Notes: generated by a model not told the origin, from the sequence alone. 64,000 nt of DNA from Monarcha castaneiventris obscurior (GCA_026261815.1 JAMPIT010000174.1:10106001-10170000); one strand, 5' to 3'. Positions 35,421 to 49,381 are shown, counted from the stretch's first letter. Numbers and translations: made by a program.

Positions 35421-37880
35421 TTTATCTTCGCCATTTATATGATTAAATAATAGGGATTATGTAACAACAACAGGCAATATTAGAAGTGCACATTATTGCT
35501 TACCAGATCCCGTATTCCTGATAAGCTAAGTTAAATATTAAAAAATATTTATTTTAGATTCTCCTTGCTGGGTTAGTTTCTTCTGACCTGAGATAAAAGA
35601 AAGGCACAAACAGCATGTTCTCTGTGCCTCTGTAAAATTTCATAATATCTACGTTTTCTTCATGTAGTAATATGTTTAGTGTCATCCCACTCGACAAGGT
35701 GTGGGAACACTGGTCACACAGCAAAGGGACCGTGTTTGAAGATTCACTGTCAGTTCTGGCACCAGAAGTTTGGGCTCTGGACTAGGAAGTCCTGGTTGAA
35801 GCTGAGACACCCTGGTGAGGCTGAACTGTGATTAACCAACCACCCAGCCCCCAACACATTGCAAGATGCAGAATTTAATGTGACTGTTGTAGGGGACAGT
35901 ACAATAATTTGAGCTTCACTAAAACATATTTGATTTTCATTAAAATGTGTCTTCAAATGTGGGCTGCTGGATTAGCACAGGAGTGAAAGTCCAGTGGCAT
36001 TTGGAGATGACGGCCTTGGCTAGATGCCGGTTTTGAAGCAATCCAGTGCAAGGCCAGCGGTGAGGGATTATCACTTTCTGGCAGAGGGTTCACTCTAAGA
36101 TATGACAAATTCACAGCAGAGGGCTGAGGTGATACATGAAACAGAAAGGAATGAATGGTGATGACGTTATGAAAATGCATGGAGGCAAATTTAGCCAGCA
36201 ACTATGTGCCTCTCACGTGGACTGAAAACAACGTGTAGTCACAATTCACTACTCACAGAGTGGTGAGCATGCTATAAGGCACGGGAACTTTCTCGAAACC
36301 CTAAGAGAAAGGAGGAGAGTTAGAAACAGGAAATCTGTTTCCACAAAGCTCTGACTGGTTTTTATGGCTCCCCTGTACTCTGTTGCAGCGCAAGCAGTAG
36401 AACAGTTGACAGCCTTGGTATGCTGGGTGCTCACTAGCAAGAGCTTCTGTTGAGGCAACACCAAACTGAGAGTTTTTAGTCAGTCTGTATGATCTATGCC
36501 CTTTCTAACACAATTCTAACAGGATTAGATGTTCCTAAAGTGAGAGCCCCATAAGCTTCAAAGTTTGAATTGAATTATGTGCAAATGGCATTAAAATTTG
36601 TGAGGAAATCCTGATCACATACTTATGTTCCCATAGGAGGTTTTTAGCAGGAGGGGAAGTTAGTTTGAGCAAACAATCCAAGAAATCTTTAGATTATGTT
36701 GGTGAAAATGTTCTAATATAAATGTTAGAGAATCCAGACAAGTCTATGCTAGGAAAATCTCATTCCCTAACTATAGAATTAACAATTAGGTTTTATACTA
36801 TGATATTGCATGAACTATCTTAATAGTATGCAATTGTATTAGCTTTGACCACAAAAAACTGTTGGTAAATGTGTTTTTAGAGATTAAGGGTCAATGTAAC
36901 TGCCGTCTAAAACTGCTTGAGAGGATATTGTCACGTGAAAACCAAAAACTTCTCCATAGTGGCAGATCTATGAGAAAAGAAGAGAGTCAGAGGCTGAACA
37001 GTTTTGAACAATAGAAAAAGCTTCTTCGTTAAGTGGGTGCAGGATAATGCAGCATTGGAAGACTACGGAGAATCTGCCCTTTGAGATTTTCAAAGCATAG
37101 CTAATGAGAGCTGCAACTGATGAAAATCTTGGTTTAAGGAGGAAGTTGGATCTGAGACCTCTGGACATACCCTTTTCAGGTAACACTTCTGCGAGAAGTT
37201 TCTCTTGTAGATCTTCATTCAGCTCAAGTGAATGTCTATTTACTTGGTTTATCTAAAGGATAGATTTTATACTAAAGAAAAGGAGTAGGAATTCAGGTAT
37301 TAGGAAATTGTCCTATGACTGGTATCTGACTTCAACTTGCCACTGTCTTACACACTTTGCAATGTGACCCAAGAACACACTTTGTACATACAAATGTAAT
37401 ACTCCAACAGCAGTGAAAAGGTACTACAAATTCATAGTGGCAACCTCTCCCTGTTTAAACCTAAGACAGTTTCACGTGCCTAATGCCTGTGTGGAAAAAA
37501 CAAAGAGCAGGATGCACTAGATGCAGTGTGATCCACTTATGAATTCCTCTGCTTGTCACCAGCAAGCAAATATTGAGCCATACCTTTCATGATCGAGCCG
37601 TGCAGTCGTGTGTGATTATATAGTGCTAGTCGCCCACATGTCTTCTGCGTCTGCATAATCCTGTGTATTCCTTCAAAGCTATGGATGAGAATAAAATATT
37701 TCTCATCTGGAAACAGGCAACTGTTGTTAAGGAGGTGGGGAGTATTACCAGTAATAATTAGGCTTAAATGACACTGTAATACAGACCATCAGCAACTCAG
37801 TCCTATCCTCTCCTTCAGTCTTCTTTTTAGTAGTCTTATGAATTGCTTTGCTTTATATTCTTATTTATTACATTTTAGGG

Positions 37881-37931
37881 TTTTTTCTTTTTTAATTTTT
37901 TCTTTTTTCTTTTTTCTTTTTTTTCTTTTCT
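37881..37931 (+). repeat. T/C polypyrimidine tract
   Basis: TTTTTTC units interrupted once by AA; low-complexity sequence. Confidence 0.85.
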
Positions 37932-40900
37932 ATAAATGCTCTTACTTTTAGATAAGAGTTTTAAGAGTTTTGGGGACTCTAATTTTTACTAAATCAAACT
38001 TTGCCTCCATTATGCAGCTGTATTTCACCTGACAAATTATTGCTGAGTCGTTTGAATCCTGAACTCCAGCATACTTGGACAGAGCAATTTGAGCTGGGAG
38101 ATTAACCATGGCACCATGAGCAGGAGTTTGGCCTTGTGAAAATGATCCTTCAGACAATCACCTACAACTATACAGGTATGGCTTTTTTTTTTTTTTTGTT
38201 CCCCGGGTGAGATGTGAGATACTTTGGACTCAAATTTCCTTCTACATCTGATCCATAGCTCAGCAATAAAATGCTGCCTTTTATATAAGCTGTGATAAAA
38301 ACTATATTTTAGTAATAGCAAGTGATGGAGCCATTAAAGATGCATTTTTAGAAAATGGGTTTCCTTCCAGGAAATTTCTAGGAACTCCTTATTGATTCTG
38401 TTTGGTGTGAAAGAAGCACTAGTGTCTGGATTATGTTGCAAACTTAGCTATTAGGATGGGGTTAACTTGCCCATCTAGCTGCCATATGCCACATGTAGAT
38501 ATTTGGCATAAATATGCATTTAAAATAATTAGGCAACTCCGACACTTTTACCATTCTATGTAATCCTTCTCTTTGTACTGCTTCAGGTTTGCTGTATTAG
38601 GGAACATATCCAGCTGGAAACTAATCAAGAAATGAAAAGGGGCTTGGTTGTAACGATCAAGAAGAAACAGATCAAGGGCTGAGATCAACAACCTGGTGCT
38701 TGATGAGGAATGCTTAAAATAACACAGCAAAAGAAGAAATGATTGCTCAAGTCTTTTTGTATGTATGTGCTGAACTGCTTTTCTAGGAGATCTTCTGTTA
38801 CAAAAGAGACAGTTCAAGGTTCTCCTCCCTGTGCAGAAACCCTTTCCTTCCCAGCAGCTCATTTTTCAGTTCTGACTTGCAGCAGTCAGTAAGCTGTACA
38901 CCTGCTGAAGGGGCACCCTCATCACACAGGAATGGTGTCCAAGCTGACCATCTGACGTAAATTGTCTCACCACTTAATTAAAAAATGTGTGGCCATCACC
39001 ATCTAAATGCTTGTAACACACAATAATGTAATGGGTATTACCACTTGCTGCTCAGATCAATCCTTTGTGCTGTGACCTCTTTAAACCTATCAGCCCTCAG
39101 ACTTCATAATTAGAAGTCAGCATTCTTATTTTATTCCCTTCAAAGAAACTATTTGTTCTTAAAAGCACAAATTCTCCACTGAGCGTTCAGTACAATATAT
39201 GGTGAAAATAGTAATTAATTAAGCATGCCCTTTCTAAAGATCTCACAGAAGGTTACAGGAGCTTTTAAGAAATTAATCCTTAGAACATCACTGTGACTGA
39301 GGGAAGATGTATAATTTTTCTTTTTCTGATTAAAAATATCAAGCTTTTAGAATAAATTCCATGTCTAAGATCCAGGAACAAATTCTGGCTGACTACAGAT
39401 TTGGAGTTCAATCAGAATAAATGAGCTTAACTATGTGGTGCTCATATCAATAGAAATTAATTTAGTTGGGTGAGTTCAATGAACATAGTGGGGCTGACTT
39501 CATCATTTGACCATAACTTTTCAGAAACCTAAAGATGTGGAAAGACACATACAAGTCTTTCTCTGTGGGCTACAGAATTGCTCTTTGAGGGCAGATAGCT
39601 GTAGAACTGTGTAACGCACAAAGCTGTAGGATTATGCAAAGTCAAAAAAAAAATCCTATTTAGGGTGGTTTTTCCATCAGGTGAGTTTTGAGTGCATCTG
39701 TAACAAAATACAGAGAACAAGTTCCTTGTAAGAAGATACTGACTTCAAGGTGATCTACAAATGTAATTTTAGGGGTTTAGAAAAGTTTGACCTTCTCTTC
39801 TGCCAGGAATATGCTGTAGAACAAGATTTCTGGTCCTGCTAACACTTAATGGACTCCTGAAGGGAGAAGACTTTTCTTTGGTTTAATTAGCTATCATGCA
39901 CAAGTGCCAGAGGGGATTTGTTCTTCTCTGGTTCTAGAAATGTGATATACAACTATTAACAACCACTGTGGCCATTTGGGTACTTTCAGTCAGCCTACCT
40001 GACTGAAAGCCAACACAAAGAAACCTTGATCCCTAAAAGCAATTTTTGCTTGCTTTAAGCTTATATTCTTTCTGTGGTTAAGCCCGGACATCTAAATTAT
40101 CAACTCTGAGTGAAGGATTTCCTTGAGCGTGTATGCAAGCAGATTTTTCATGTGACTTCTCACTTTTGGCTTTCCTGTCATGAGTCTTACTCATAATGCA
40201 CAAGCTATTTTTGTGTCTTTTCTGATACTTCCTCTTGCAAATAGTTCTTTGTTCATTTATGCTAGAGACTGTTTAATTGGAGCAGTTTTCCCTATATGTG
40301 CTTCTAAGGATTAACCTCAAATATGTCTCCCGAGGGTCCCCACAATGTGCTTGGTACAGCTTCTCTCCTGTGCCTCAAGTCTTTGTGATATTGTCAAGCA
40401 AACTTGGAAAATCACAGGTTATTGTTGTGACTTAGGAGAAAGTCCATGTGTCCTGAAAACAGAACTTGAAGGCAGCTTAAACCATGCTGTATACTTGCTG
40501 TACTCTCAATATTGGAATAATTATCTTTTAGCTTTGGAGCTTAGGCCTCATATTTGTTAACTGCACAGGAAAACAATCATGTTAGCAGTGCACAGGATTG
40601 AACTGTTTTATCTGTTTAATCTAGCAGAAACTCTGGGATGATCCACAAACACTCAAAATACATTTTAAAACAGAGAAAAATTATTTACATTGGTTATGAT
40701 TTGAAGTGTTTTGGGGAATTACAAATATTATAGTTTATGTATCTGGGTAATAGCAGATAACTAATTATGAAACAGAAAAATTTACACAGTGTCAAGCCAG
40801 TGAAGTTCTTGGATCCTCCTTAAAATATGACGGTTTTGTTTATAAATATCAGTCAATTTTATGCAAGAGTACTTTTGACTGTCAAAAGTCAAGACAAAGT

Positions 40901-41871
40901 AGAACCAGTGGCACTGTTGCTTTAGGTAGCAGATTTTCAGCCTCAGTGGTTAAATAGTGGTCCTTGATTTAGGCAACTTTCTCTTTAAAACTCTGGCAGA
41001 ATAACAAAATTTATGAAACTTCATTAAAAAGTCATTCCATACAAGAGACCTTAGGGATGCCACCTCTTTGGAAATCGTAACACAGATGAATAGTGTGTTC
41101 TTAAGACATCCAAGACTTAATCACTGCCTTAAGAAGTGCCAGGTTGCAGGTTGCCATTTGTGTCTTTAGCTGTAGGCATTGGTGCAGTTTATGAAACATG
41201 CAAAAGAAAAATCTCTGAAATTAAAACAAAACCAAAATCCCTCAACAAAACTGTGGGGATTTTCACCACTGTCCTCCAAAGAACTGAATCAGGATTGCAG
41301 ATTCTGCACCATTTGCCAAGATGATGCTTTGAAGGTGGTGAAGGTCCAGAATATGCAACCTGGGCAGTGTGGAATACTTGGCCCACACCCTGCAATTCTG
41401 GATTAGGGAGCATTGTACTAATTAAAGAATATTTTGTGCAAACATGGTGCAACCAACATTTGGGCAAACTAGGAACATTTAAAGATTTTTTCTTAAGGAA
41501 TAATTATAGTAAGTACTTATTCTTAATTAGTGGCATTACACTGCTTTTTCTTTTCTTTTGTTTTTAACTATTATTATTATATGTTGTAAGAACTGTTTAG
41601 GTCATGCATGCTCTAATAAATAAAAGAGGACCTTGTGTTCCAGCTCTGTGAAGGAAAAGAGACAGTTTCAGCATTGAAGTAAATGAAATGGAAGACTCTA
41701 AAAAGGAATATTATGATGAGGCTCTCGCATAGGCAAGAAGATCCCAGTGGCTTTTCCCCTTGGTGAAGACCCAGAGTAAAAGCCCTGGCCACACCACCAG
41801 CAGTTACAGTATCTCATCCTCACCTACACACACAGCACTCATTCTCTGCTCTAGTCCAAGTCACTCTGCCT

Positions 41872-41872
41872 G

Positions 41873-41933
<61 letters not shown>

Positions 41934-41966
41934 TTATTTATTTATTTATTTATTTATCTATCTATC
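41872..41966 (+). repeat. Compound microsatellite (ACAT, TA, TATG, TTTA, TCTA)
   Basis: Five motifs succeed each other without gaps: ACAT units, (TA)n to about 41909, (TATG)n to about 41932, (TTTA)n to about 41956, then TCTA units. Each step differs from its neighbour by one substitution in the unit. Confidence 0.95.
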
Positions 41967-44900
41967 CCCAGTCTAGTGTGAGACAGAAAATCACACCTAA
42001 GAGGATACGGGACACAAATTTAGTGGATTCAGTGAGATTAGGAGGGTAGTCAGTTCAGCTTCCCCCTGGAATATATAGAAAGCAGAAGAGGACTAAATTT
42101 CCAAAGATCTGAATTGTTTCTCCAGTGTCCTGACTTTCTTCAAAGAGCAAAGAGGCAAAAAATTTAGCTATGCTAGAGATACTTTGGGTACCTTTAACCA
42201 GTATCTAGACATTACAAGCATCCCAAAAAAATGTCATTCACTCTATTCTAGGCCTCTGTTGATACTGCAAAACAAAAAAGGTATCATAACCAAATGAGGA
42301 ATACTGCTGCTGAGTGGCACTGATTCTCCTATATCCAGAGTGCTAGAGTTGGTTGGAGTGGTTTAAAACAGTCAAGCAATTGTGAGTGCTACACACAGAC
42401 ACTCAGTGCTTACACTCACTGCTAGTCAGGCTACCCCTGCTTCTCTAAATAGACATATTTAATTCAAAGCATTGCAACACTTAGGTATGGAGTTAAGTAA
42501 CTTGAAAGTGACAATTAAGAAATCAGTGAAAAATCTGGAACTTAATCAGATCTTATACAGCATAGGCAAGCCTCTCCTAAAACTGAGCCAATTTTGTACC
42601 TTCTTATGTACCTCACACTGGCACTCCCTTCTTTAGTGCTTCTTTCACGCTTTGATCCTTCAGATGCTTATTTGACATTTCTAGGATCAGATTAAGAATC
42701 AGAGTATTGGGCAACAGGGAGCTCGAAGGCAAGAGGATGACAGGTGGGAGAAGATATTCCAGTGGGAAAAGTCCAGAGGATTTTTGCGTAACCAGGGTCT
42801 GAAAGAGCTTCTGACAATCCTGTCACCACATTGCATTTTTAATGTCCTTGCTGTATCATCTGCACCCTTCACTTCAAGGGTTGACATTGCCATCAGTTAT
42901 CTTGGTCAGAAATCCTGCAATATTTATTTTTGGAATCAAAACTAAGGGAAGCATGACCATGGGAACTTAGTGATCAAGCTGAGGTCAGTGTAAAAAAGTT
43001 ACAAAATATCATACCAGCAAGGAGACAAAGAGGACAAGGGGACTGGTACTACAATACAAAAGAGGATGTGGAAAATATTAGAAAAACATGCTTTTGAGCA
43101 GAAAATAGTAATTACTTGGTGGAAACACAGATTTCTTTGCAGAAAGAAATCTAAAAGCTGAGGACTGATAGGAAAGACAATATGATGGCTACTAGTAAGA
43201 GAGAAAACTAATATTTGAGTACAGAAAGATAACTAGTAGTTGCATAAAAGAGGGATCTATTTTAAAATAAAGATCTTTTTACTCTTAAAGGGTAAAGTAA
43301 TAGTAGAAAATAGAGCAATGGATTGGAAAATAAATTGGTGGGAGTTGTTTGTAAATATTAATGGTCATTGGAATGCTGCCAGAATATTTTCTGAACACTT
43401 CACTCATTTTTGTAGGATCTTTCTCTTCCCTTTCTAAGGAGGTCTAAATAGGAAATTAAATGTAAAATTCATCACAAAAGCCACACTCTTAGAGTTTTAA
43501 GATTCTTGAATAATTACAATTGTGTGTCCCTTTGAAAAAAACAATCTGTAAAAGTGAAAATAATTACTCCACCATTAAGATGTTCATGTGGCTTTTTCTG
43601 TAATTCAAATTCAAATAGATATTCAAACAAGGAGGATACTCAACTTTCATTCACCTGAGTTCATGAAGAAACTCTTTGTGACTCCTTTAATTAACACACT
43701 ATTTGAATATATCTGTCACAGCCTCTGGGGGTAGAGATTCCTTATTCACTGCATACATGAAAAGAAGTACACCTACACAACAAATCAACATCAGAGTGCC
43801 AAACAGCTAGCAGCAATAAGAACAACTGCATACAAGACCTATCCTGCCAAATATTTGCATCTCATAATTTTGGCTAGTCAAACTACTCTTCAGACTGCCC
43901 GAAAGTGTAATGAATTGAAATAACAACAAAAAAAGAGATACCTGCAGAAGAAATAAGTTGTCTGTGGTGGAACAAGTGAGCAAAAGGGACAAACAAAGCA
44001 TTTCTAAAGGTCACCTTGCTATCAGCTTTCTCCTGTCTACCTCTAGAACTACTGCTCTGTTACCCAGAACCATGCCATTCCACTCAAAATAGCCAGGGGA
44101 GGAACATAACTGAGGAACAGAAATCTCATTTTGTTCAGTTTAATATCAGGGGCCAGAACCAGTCAGATTCCTCGGTATTAGATGAAATGATTAATTTTCA
44201 TAAGGATGTAAAAATTAAATAATGACATCAAACAAAAAAACCCTAATGACTTCTGCTTGAGGTCTGTTGCCCATCTTTTGTACAGTTCTGTGTTCATTTA
44301 AGGATTTTCCTTCTCATGCTTTGCCACTTTAGTTTCTTCAACAATATTTGGTGGATGGCTAATTTTAAAAATTTAAACAATTTTTTCAAACTGAAGTAAC
44401 TGATATGCAGGTTTTCCATGTGCACTCCTGCTTGCTTCTTCAAAGAAAACTCAGAGGCATGACTTTCCTTGTCAACAGTGAGGCATTTATTAATTCTTTC
44501 CTGGTACTTAGCTATTTCCTTGAGTTGTGTCAGAACAGAGTTCATATCACCTCCCAGCTTCAAACTAATAAAGACATTTTCTGTGTACAAAGACTGATTT
44601 CAAACTATGGTGTTAGTTCTTCCACGTGGACCTGGAAGACTGGATATTCAAAAACATGGTCATCCTTCTAAAAAAATCCAAACTATTTAACAATAGAAAC
44701 AAAGTTTTTCTCAACTTCAGCTACTTTAATTTTAGGTGAGAAATTAAGAAGAAACATAAGTAGTCTGAGAAGCAGTTCTTCATATTATGACATAGGACCA
44801 GATTATAAATGAAATTTTGATGTTTTGGGGCTCCAGAATAGACTGTAGGGGTGGGTTCATTATGCTGGAAGATACACTTTTAGTGAATGGGATGAACCTA

Positions 44901-47900
44901 AGCACAGGTGACGGGTATTGCACTCTTGGCAAAAGTACTTGCACTTTTTGCAAGAGTTTGGGGATTAGGAATGTAGAGTTAGGGGCTGGTGATCAGGGTT
45001 CAGATTCTCTATGTCCAAAACACCACACAGTGGAATAGCAGAGAGGAAAACAGGACTTAACCATCATACATCCAACCCAAAATATTTTGAAGACAAGAAT
45101 CCAAGGTTTCAGAATAGTTGTGAAGGACTTCACCTTGGCAGAAGAAGGTGTGGTTACTAACAGAAGATAACGGACTATTTTTACTCTCTCATCAAGCCTT
45201 TTCCACTTTCACATTGCTGAGAATTTCCTTCCCTCTTATTGTTTTTTGTGCTTCCCTCCCATATCTCTGCTCATAGCAGCCATCTTCTTTCACTGCAAAA
45301 CCACTGGGCTTATATGTAAAGGTTGAGGATTATTTCATTTTTTGTTTAATTAAGGTTTTTTAAAGATCTGTGCTTGTGTGTCTATTATTACTCTAACAGG
45401 GTTGAAGTACAGTCATTTCCCATTGAATCTTGCTTTGTAGCTGGGCCTCTCCTCTGCATTGTTTTCTTCTCCCTTCTACCTGCCTGTCTGGACTGGTGAC
45501 CAGCAGCACTGAACTGTGGTTGAAATACGTCCTGGATTGTCAGTGCTGCTCATGCAATTTCCTCGATTATTACTCATCTCCACCAGGTGATGAGTAATAA
45601 TAATGTGTAACCTGGCAGACAGCACCAGCTAGAAGAGATCTGCTCAGTGGTTCTAACTGCAGCTCTAATGTTATGATTTGCTTACAGTTCTTGATAAAAT
45701 TACTACAATAATTTTATCTCACTTTTGAAGGTAGAACAGTATTATCTTATATTTTCACCTGAATAATTTGGACTGAGTTCTAAACAATGGATTAATCCTC
45801 TACTGTTTTGATTTATTTCTAAGGCTACAGCTATAATAAAAAATGTTCCAGAGCTTTTCTGCACTGCATTTTTAACACTCCATGTAAAGAAGAATAAGCT
45901 AAAAGCTTTTTACAATGACATGCAATACTGTAGGACGACATTTATATGTCCTGCCTCAGATAAGGAATTTTTCATTTAATCATTTGTGATTATGTTTTTC
46001 CAGGTTATGTTTCAATTCAGACAGATTTTGAACACTTTTTATCATATCCTCTCTCAGATAAATTCCTGGCGCCAGGGAGGATTTCAGGACTTTGCCTTAC
46101 AATTGATTTTTTATGCAAATAAAGTGAGGATGTGTGCAAGTGTATTAATTTGGTACGCTGACTGAATTGGAAAAATCCCAACTAGCTATTCACTGCACTA
46201 AGTGTTGGACTTACGATTGTATTGAAGCTTCTATCCCAGCTAAAAAATAAGATCATTTCCTACACAGAAGGACCCACACTTCCCAAAAGGTGATTTCATT
46301 TATTGTATTAGTTTTAACCCATATAAACAGGGCTTCTGGGATTACTTGGATTTTTTTTGGTATAATTTAGCACAGAAATTGCAACTTAAACACATCAGAT
46401 AAAAAATTTAATTTCAGCAATTGCTCAGAGCTCTTGCTGAAGTAAAAAAGCACCCTGCTTCTCTTCACCAATCAAACCTGAACACACGGCAGACTCTTTA
46501 ACGATAGGTCACATAACTGAGCTTTCAGCTTTCTCTAAACATTAATAAAGTACACAGAACAGCAAAACAATCTTACTAAGGTTTCATTCCCATCTGCTCA
46601 GCTTCACTTACTCCAGTGGTTTCTTCACAGCAGCTATCAGGAAATCAATCACTGAAAGCAGGTGTGCTGAAGTGGGAGGGAAGGAAGGTCGGGATCTGCA
46701 GTCATCAGTCAGAGCTGTCAGTTCAGCCCAACTTTTCTGTTTAAATGAAGGCACGACTTGGATAAGAGGAGAAATGATTTACGCAATGTGGGAACCTTGG
46801 AGCATAGTAAGATATTTAATACCATTGAGCAGTCCAGATAAGCCTTATTTTAATTAAACAAACACAATAGGAAGCCTGAAAAAAGTGATGATGACTGTGG
46901 TATGTCAGATACTAGTCATGATATGGCAAAATTAATATCTCAAAATCCTGTTCATTGCCTTGTCCCTTAGCAAAAATGCAGCATTTACAATGAAAACATA
47001 CATGAGTCTATCACAGTCTATCACATGAATGCAACCTCACCTATCAAGAAGCTGCAATCCATTGTATTGTCATAAAAAAATATTAAGAACTGCCTTGTGG
47101 TAACACATCTATGAATACTCTTGCTTAATTAAAGTACAATTAAATACTTCTTGAAAGCATTTTTATTTCTATTAGAACTAATATACTACTACACTGAAGG
47201 TGTTTGACTCCAGCTACTGGATTTATAGGCTTGTTTCCCCATCAAGCCTTCAGTTGCTGTTGAATTATTCTTTTTTAATAGGCAAATGTTAAAGCACCTA
47301 TATGGCATGTAGTAATTACTGATTTAGGCAGCACTGTAAGTGACAGCATTTGTAACTGCTAGATGGATGATGAGACACCAGAAATAGCAATGCACGTTGA
47401 GAAATCCTCTCTTGGACTCAATCTCATCCTAACGACACAGACAAGGTCAGGCCTGTCAGATTCTTGATTAAGGGTTGTCTTCCTTGTTTTGTTCACATTC
47501 TTTTCTGTGCAGAAAAGTGGCACTGGGGAATCACTACAGAACATTATCTTTGTAAGCATTGGGGGGTTTTTTGCACTTAATTCACTTACTTTTATTCAGA
47601 TTCTTTTAAAAGAATAACTGGTTCCTTAGATGCTACTGATGCAGCTGCATCTTCCAGAATGTTGCCTTATTTTTTCACTTAGATTATTGCCTGAAAATCA
47701 GTGCAGGGTTAGAAGAATCAGAAATGTTAATCCATCAAAACAGTGCTGTTTATAGAACATTTATTATAACAATTTCCTGCATTTGTGTGTTTAGAAGCAC
47801 AAGGAAAAGGAGTTCATTTTTGAGGACATTCAGAGGTGGTGTCCAAATGTATTCTGAGTTAAAAAAGAAAAAGCTGAAACACAGAATCCCCCACTGAAAT

Positions 47901-48583
47901 GTAACAGATCATTAACAAAACCAAAGGAGGAAATCTGCCTCTCCAGGCACTTCTTGGAAGTCTGTAATAATGTATTTTAAGTAAAAATATATGCCTTATT
48001 TGAAAACTGCTAAGACAGCACTGACTCTTGTAATTTCCTTTTCATTTCTTTGCAAAAAATCTGTAAAGATCGGACTCCTTTCTGAGTATAGTCCTTAAAT
48101 TATTACCAATGTACAAGAATTAAAGAAACAGAAAATCGCTTTTAAAAATATCATTTGCTCTCAAGAACTTTGTAATTATGATGTATTCCAATATTTAAAA
48201 TGCAGCCACTAGAATTCCCCCAAAAAGATGATAATTTTTTTGCAGAAATTGGAAATTTTCAACACACACAAGCCCACCACAGCCTTTGGGAACAATAAAT
48301 GAACCTCACTAGAATTAGGAGACTGGATTCACTGCAATTTTTTTTTTCCAGTTTTTTGCTATAGTGAGAAAATTTTCCTCAGAAATGAAAGCTGAGGTGT
48401 TCATACTGAAGCTCGACTCTACAATTAACAATTAAAATAACATTGTAAGCCCCATAGGGAAATGATAAGCCTTTTGGGTAATGCTGATTTCATAAGAGTT
48501 TATGTTACCTGAAGTATTCCTGATGTTTTACAATTTCATGTGTCTGTAATTGTTTTTTTTCCCCTTCCTATATTTGGATTACA

Positions 48584-49381
48584 TGGCAAGGTTTTGGTAG
48601 CCAGGATGGTGAAGGCTGCAAGTGCAGCTTCTCTGATAAACTGCCAGAAGTTGTCTCCATGTCTGACACAGTCAGCTGCAGCTGACTCCAAGAGGGACCC
48701 ACCGCTGGCCAAAGCCAAGCCCATCGGTGACGATGGTATCATATTTAAGAAAGGGTGAAAACAATCTGTGCAGCAGCTGGGAGGGACAGTAGTGAGAATA
48801 TGTGGGAGAATAACTCTGCAGACACCAAGGTCAGTGCGGAAGAAGGGTGAGGAGGTGCTCCAAATGCTGGAGAAGAGATTTGCCTGCAGCCCGTGATGAA
48901 GACCATGGTGAGGCAGGCTGTCCTTCATGCTGGAGAAGTTCATGGAGGGCTGTCTCCCATGGGAGGGATCCCATGCTGGAGCAGAGGAAGAGTGTGAGGA
49001 GTTCCTTGCAGAGGAAGGAGTTGGAGGGACAGCATGTGAGGAGCTGACCACAACCCCCATTCCATCCCCTGTGCCACTGAGGAGGAGGAAGTAGAAGAGT
49101 TTGGAATGAAGTAGAGTCCAGAAGGAAGGTGTGCGTAGGAAGTTTTTTTAGATTTGTTTTAGTTTCTCATTATCCTGCTCTGCTTAATTGGAAATAAATT
49201 ATATTAATTTCCCTAGGATGAGTCTATTTTGCCTGTGACAGTAACTGGTGAATGATTTTTCCCTGTCCTTATCTTAAACCATGATCTTTTCAATCTATTT
49301 TTTTCCCCTGTCCAGTTAAGGAGGGGAGTGATAGAGCAACTTGGTGGGCACCCAGTGTCCAGCCAGAGCCAACCTACCACA
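48584..49381 (+). mobile_element. Solo LTR of an avian endogenous retrovirus (ERVL-like)
   Basis: About 798 bases starting TGGCAAGGTTTTGGTAGCC and ending CCAACCTACCACA, the recurrent ends of a common avian LTR as I recall it. Landmarks in order: TATTTAA box (48742-48748), imperfect internal units around ATGCTGGAGAAG, AGCCCGTGATGAAGACCATGG and CCCATGGGAGGGATCCCATG (48850-48985), polyadenylation signal AATAAA (49193-49198), and a 3' part with GTCCAGTTAAGGAGGGGAGT. No gag, pol or env sequence lies beside it, so it is a solo LTR. I could not identify a clear target-site duplication. The antisense 174-codon ORF at 48536-49060 is a by-product of its GC-rich body. Confidence 0.8.

Larger units (their letters stand above)
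35421..48583. other. Intergenic, no confident gene
   Basis: Non-coding. It contains a CpG-clustered exon-like segment (37584-37678), a pyrimidine tract (37881-37931), hairpins at 39983-40009, 40871-40889, 44922-44957 and 45566-45601, and a compound microsatellite (41872-41966). ORFs here stay under about 104 codons and match nothing I know. Confidence 0.6.

Noticed and set aside
48536..49060. 174-codon minus-strand ORF, the longest in the window
   Set aside because: It lies antisense across the LTR; its open frame comes from the GC-rich LTR body, and the product resembles no functional protein.
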